Origin: Pelodera strongyloides
Lineage: Eukaryota; Nematoda; Chromadorea; Rhabditida; Rhabditidae
Assembly: GCA_036852015.1 (NCBI GenBank)
Contig: JAANDG010000260.1
Location: 62,001-126,000, forward strand
Direction of reading: 5' to 3'
Length of the DNA stretch: 64,000 nucleotides
Below are positions 59,224-64,000 of this stretch, one piece after another. Numbering within the stretch: the first letter of the stretch is position 1; every line of letters starts with the position of its first letter. Position numbers and translations under genes: made by a program. Below the pieces are notes generated by a model. The model had not been told where the DNA came from. It saw nothing but the letters and a program-made list of their open reading frames with translations, and did not search any database.

Positions 59224-62101
59224 TAAGAAAAGGAATTAATTTGCGAATAAACTTCCCTACATACATCACATGTTTATTTCTTCAAGTTATCCAACAACGT
59301 ACATCTTATTATGTTTTTCTATGTTTCCGGCGTGTGGTATAAATAAGCTAACTTTTCACAGCTCTTCAAAATTAGAGCATTTGAATCTTATTACATGAAT
59401 TCTGCGGCAACAACGCGTTTGCTTGCAGCAGAATTGAAGCAGCATATGACAGAACGTGAAGCAGGACTTTTGAACATTTGTATACTATTGTAATTGTACT
59501 ATTGAAAGAAGCATGGTGAATTGTTTTGAAACAGCATAAGTTGAACCAATAAACTATTATTATTACCGCCTATTGTCTGTGTGATGCAATATAGGAGCAC
59601 TTTCTAGAAAACCTCGACCAATTGTATAATTGTTTTCTTATTCGCACAGCATTGTGACCTTATTGTGACCAAGTTACGACAAAAGGAAAAATAACAAGTC
59701 ATTAAAGGCACTGGAATTCAAAGCAATTAACTCAAGCAATTAACAAGCGGCACATTAGAAGTACTGAGGAGTTAAACGAACACATACGTGAACCACCACC
59801 ACAATTGATGCGTATTCTTGGTACAGAAATAACGCTTAAAAAATGTTTGGGCATGTCAATTCTGTTCTGGCCCACATTTCAGTATATTGTCTACATATAG
59901 TATTTAATCAGTCATATAGATTTGTTTCGATTGATCAATAAGCAGTATTCCCAATTAGCGCGGACATGCGGTGGGTATGACCTATTGGAATAGAGAAATT
60001 GAAAAATATCCCTCGCCATTGCATTGTCGGGACTAGAGGCATCAACAGTCCGCGCCATGCTGGTCACCTAGTAGAAAGGCTTCTTTTGGCCGTTCTGGAA
60101 TAATTATGCACTTTTAAGAAGACAATAAAATAAATTATTTGCAATAAGCAACGAGAATAGCTGTGCGAATATAAGTTTCCACGTATTAACTTTCTAATTT
60201 GTTTGATTTTTTTTATCATTTTTTGAAAGGGTTTGCTATTTTTTTTAGGTATTTTCACGTACATACATACGACTCTTATATTAGTGCGCCCATTTGGGGA
60301 AACGCGATGAACTTGGAAAGTATGGAATGGAAAGTATATGAATAGTAATATTGGGGAACTTTTTAGAGCTGAGTCAAAGTAGTAATTGATCACAGTCATG
60401 AACATATCTTGAGAGCCTTGAGAGAGAAAAATCAGGCTTTCAACAAAACAAAAACAAACACGTTTTTCGTTGTTATGTGTAATATGCATGAATCCATCTA
60501 CGTAGAATGAGTATATTTCGGGTCGAATGATTCGAAGTAATGGTTTTCCAACAGCGTACTCTCCAGCATTGTGCGGATTCGCGCGGTGGATGGCGGATTG
60601 TGCCGCACATGTAGAGTTGCGCGCGAGTGGTGAGGGCGACGCCGCCCTGCACGGAGCTGTCCAGGGTTTAAGAAGCGAGCCTTGCAGTTGCGAGCTGCGA
60701 GGGACCAGATTTTCGAGAAAGGTTGCTCATCAGATCACTCGCAAGAGCCGGGCAAAAGGCTGGCAAACACAGGGCAAGGTGCGCGGTGAAGTCGCCGTGC
60801 ACACCCAATTTTTGCGTTGCGGACACCCGCCGCGCCCTTCCACTTTCGTTGTGCGCCCTTTTCCCCCATAGATACGCAACGGAGCAGCGCAGTTTTGTTG
60901 TTGTCATATACTATTGATTACTAGTAAAAATATGACAATTATTCCTTTTCCATCTTTATATAAGTTAAAACCTAACGTTACCTTCATCCAAGATTTCCAA
61001 TATAATGTAGGATAAGCGTTCTGCAAAAAAGGAGATAAAGAAAATAAGAAGATCCGATTGGGATAAATCATCCCCCCACGTAAGTAGGGGGTGAAAGTAA
61101 AGAGGATTTTCTAAACGAAGCCAATTAGAGCTTCAAATCTCTTCGTGGTGACCGTGTCTACTAGGTAAGGCTTTGTTTCATAAGAAATTGACAATCCAAG
61201 AGAACGAACGCATTCTTATATGTATTCTTTGATTGTTCGTTCGCTTTATTATTATAAATTATAATTCATTGATTTTTTCTTCAGAATCGACAACTAAGAA
61301 ATTAAAAAGGCTGCTTGCACTGAGCAATTTCTAATTAGAAGAACAGAAGCCATTAGCATTAGGTACTGTAGTTTTAACTATTTGTTTTGTTGATAAGATA
61401 TCGTTGTTTCTGCAGAGGGTTAGTTTATTGTTAGTTTGCATATGCTGTAAATGATAGCAAAAATAGCATCATACCGCATGACCTCTGTGGTTAGTATCAT
61501 AGATCAGTACAGTACCACCTCACCGCCTCACCCTCACATCAAAGCGAAATAACGGCCGGTTTTTGAAACACATCGAGAACGCATTCTTATGCAGCTTATG
61601 CAAATGAACAAAAATTAGAATAACAAATCGAACTAAATTCGAGCAAATTAGCATAAATACATAGGAATTCAATTATGCGATGCGTTTAAAAAAACCAGCA
61701 CGCATTTCGCTTTAACACAATAATATGTTGTCACATCATTTTGCCTGCGCAATGTTTTTGCTTGAACGTTAAATCGTATTTCCGGAGATTAATTTGTAAA
61801 GCTTAATTGATGAACTATATCATTGTTATCAATACTTTATATATGTTGACTATCCTATCATAACTACCACCTTCAGCCTTCGCGCCGTGACTGCTGTAGT
61901 TTTCAAATGCCGCAGTTACGTTAGTAATAAATTGTAGTACTGTGAAGTACATACTACTAAATTTCTCTTGTGTTTACGAACTCAACTTCTTGCATTGCAT
62001 ATCGTGAACGTTGATATTTTTCAAAGAAATCATTATCATGGATTTATTTGAATCCCTTTCCGGTTATTGTAATAATATATTATCTTTATTTTACGTTCAG
62101 A
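59224..62101. other. Intergenic stretch between innexin and LAPTM-like gene
   Basis: No supported gene. About 60560-60890 is a GC-rich island with many GCGC words and overlapping open frames on both strands, none with splice or signal evidence. A MITE copy lies at 61541-61713. Confidence 0.5.
61541..61713. mobile_element. MITE-like element, family 1, copy c
   Basis: Begins AAAGCGAAATAACGGCCGGT and ends with ATTTCGCTTTA. Inner AAATTAGAATAA, CTAAATTCGAGCAAATTAGC and GCATAAATACATAGGAATTC match the other copies. About 173 bp, no coding capacity. Confidence 0.88.
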
Positions 62102-63813
62102 ATGAGTCATCCCCAATTGGAATCCCAACCAGAATTAGACGATCAATTCGATCCCAACCATGTAAAGTATCGATGTTTTTGCAAGCATATCCACGCGACG
62201 GTAAGCTACAGGCTACCCAAAATTGTCGTTCCGTTGCGCTCTGTCGCTGAACTGATAGGCAGCACTCCCCGCGCACTAGTTCATTCATCAGGGGAAAACA
62301 ACATCAACGGTGTGCCACTGGTGCGCCAGGAGTGTGCCATAGTGTACCTCATGTATGGCAAAACACGGTATTATAGTAAATCGGCGTAGACACGAAGAGG
62401 ACCTTAAACTTGGTTTCATAATAGTAGTTTATAGTGTATATTTATTGATTTTCTCGTAGACTGGCGTCCGAATTATCTGTGGTATGTTGTGGATGACTGT
62501 GGTATTCGAGTTCTGGCATCTCGGCGTCTCACTCTATGCTAATTTCAATGGAGACGAGAGCCCGGGCAGTGTAAGTTTGCCTTTTCACTATTCTTCTTCA
62601 CGGTGATTTCTAGGTACATCCTGTGACAGCTTTCCACACGCCAACTCCGCTCTCTTACCTCAAATAGAATCAAACTTGCTGTCCGAAAAATGGGATATTA
62701 GTCAAGGGGGAACAGAGCCCGCATCATTCAATTACTGGTCCACTGCAACGCCATCTCCCTAAGCCATCATTCGGGGCGTAACGTATCAGAATATCACATT
62801 TTCAGGTAAGATCCACTATAATCCAGTTCCTGATTGGTTTCTTTCTGGCGAGCACCGTGCTCTACGCTCTCCGGAGGCAGAAACCAGGATATCTAGTACC
62901 GTACCTTCTGATTCAGGTTCGTTGAAGTAGGTTATTTAGAATAGAATGTCTCCATCTCTCTCTCTCTCGCTCTCTGCAGTAACCTAACTCCTTCAGCTCG
63001 TCGGCCTCGCCGCTTCTGCCATCTTCCTGGTTGCCTTCTTCTACATTGCTCTCTTCGGTGACGACCGTACTGCTGCAACCTTCTTCCGATCCTACGGCAG
63101 GAGCGTCACAAAAGAGGAGCGAAATCAGAGCAGATATCTTAGTAAGTTCTAATTTATGTTGCAATCTATATCTATGAATCCTCAGCGTCAGCCCTCAGCC
63201 GTTGGTATATCATCACTATGCATGCGCTGGATTGAGACACCGTATCAAGTTTAAAACTCACCCGGGATGGGGGAAAGGTGGACAATTCTATATGGCCACA
63301 AAGGCGCCACTGTGGCGCCCTTGTCGCGCACCTGCCGCGCCCCCTCCAAAAAGCCTCTTGGATTAACCTTTTGGCGCACTTCCCGTGCTCCGCAGGCAGC
63401 GCTGTGGCGGACCCTATTCCTTGCGGCGATATCTCGGAGTTTCATCAATTCCCCCATGTCTCACATGTAAACAATGGCCGCCTCTGTAAGACACCTTACC
63501 CCCGGAATGTGGTATTTACTAATTATCCTATTTAATTTTACCCCGATTTCAGACTATGTGTCCTGGATGATGGTGGGCTCGTTCGGTATTATAATTGCCG
63601 TGCAACTATGGTTGATAAGTGTTATCTTCGCTTGTTGGCGTTACTACAGGTAAGCAAAGTATTCTACTAGTGAATAGTGCAGAATATGTTTGTGATCATA
63701 TACTACAACCTGAGTAAGATGACGTGGCTGAAGATTAATATTCCTATTGCAGAGATAAACGAGCATTCGACCGCGAGAACGGTTACGCCTACTTTGCGCT
63801 TAGGAAACCTACT
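62102..63813 (+). CDS. LAPTM-like four-span membrane protein, 3' end outside window
   Basis: Six exons, 62102-62200, 62460-62570, 62806-62916, 62997-63141, 63553-63649 and 63753-63813, encode the first 208 residues and end in phase 0 at a GTAAGT donor, so more exons lie beyond the edge. The N-terminus (MSHPQLESQPELDD) leads into YRCFCKHIHATTGVR, the Cys/His signature that precedes the first span in nematode LAPTM-like proteins. Four spans follow: around VRIICGMLWMTVVFEFW, STIIQFLIGFFLASTVLY with RRQKPGYLVPYLLIQ, VGLAASAIFLVAFFYIAL, and a last around GSFGIIIAVQLWLISVIF before CWRYYRDKRAFDREN. Family members sit in late endosomes or lysosomes. One intron contains a block of GGCGC words at 63300-63415. 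Start chosen at the first ATG after a TTCAG acceptor. Confidence 0.78.
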
Positions 63814-64000
63814 GTAAGTATTTATTGTTTGATCTCGTGTATTTCGTTTACAAAAACCGGCACTGCAACGAAGCGGAACTAGCTGCACTGCAAAAACTAG
63901 CACGCATGCGGCGCAATATTTCGAGCTATGCGCACTGGTTTAGCGCACAGTCTCTTCCGCGGCGACTGCGCGAAGTCTCGCGTTGCGCTAATTTACGGTC

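Noticed and set aside
60064..60489. Minus-strand 141-codon open frame
   Set aside because: AT-rich chance frame with no signal peptide, domain or splice context.
60527..60917. Overlapping open frames in a GC-rich island
   Set aside because: Open on both strands because of high GC; no family motif or splice partners.
1..64000. CRISPR arrays, bacterial operons, rRNA genes
   Set aside because: None seen; the window is eukaryotic with spliceosomal introns.

Overview
The window is nuclear DNA from a nematode. Genes are split into many short exons (29 in the core Argonaute alone) with GT donors and TTTCAG-type acceptors. It encodes three innexins, a worm-type Argonaute with an arginine/glycine-rich tail and a nematode LAPTM-like protein, and has short tracts of the nematode telomere unit TTAGGC. 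The very high intron density recalls diplogastrids such as Pristionchus, but the species is an inference. All gene models were assembled by hand from splice sites and codon phase; there is no transcript evidence.

Layout. 1-17.8 kb (+): an Argonaute gene, open at the left edge. Eleven upstream RG-rich exons and a separate first exon at 6135 both end in phase 1 and can both join the exon at 6743, so two N-terminal isoforms are predicted. 19.4-28.4 kb (-): two related multi-pass membrane proteins (515 and 453 aa) with Pro-rich tails. 29.9-33.2 kb (-): two related small proteins with a signal peptide and one membrane span (115 and 104 aa). 34.1-36.5 kb (+): a tandem pair of small secreted cysteine-rich proteins (110 and 108 aa). 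37.4-43.2 kb (-): a 14-coding-segment-scale innexin (398 aa, 13 exons). 49.1-54.7 kb and 55.1-59.2 kb (+): two more innexins in tandem. 62.1 kb to the right edge (+): a LAPTM-like four-span membrane protein, cut by the window end.

Between and inside these genes lie many small non-autonomous repeats: two MITE-like families with three copies each, a 448-bp long inverted repeat with a solo arm elsewhere, 899-bp and 372-bp terminal-inverted-repeat elements, perfect-looking palindromes, tRNA-derived SINE-like sequence and microsatellites. Several sit inside innexin introns, where transcription would make hairpin RNA; the same window encodes an RNA-silencing Argonaute, but a link between them is only a thought.

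Most notable: predicted RG-rich and short isoforms of an Argonaute whose fourth catalytic residue is alanine; a 25-bp tandem duplication that forces an odd insertion in one innexin; the unrecognised paralogous pairs of membrane and secreted proteins; and a Gly-rich, highly-expressed-style coding fragment lying antisense in an innexin intron.
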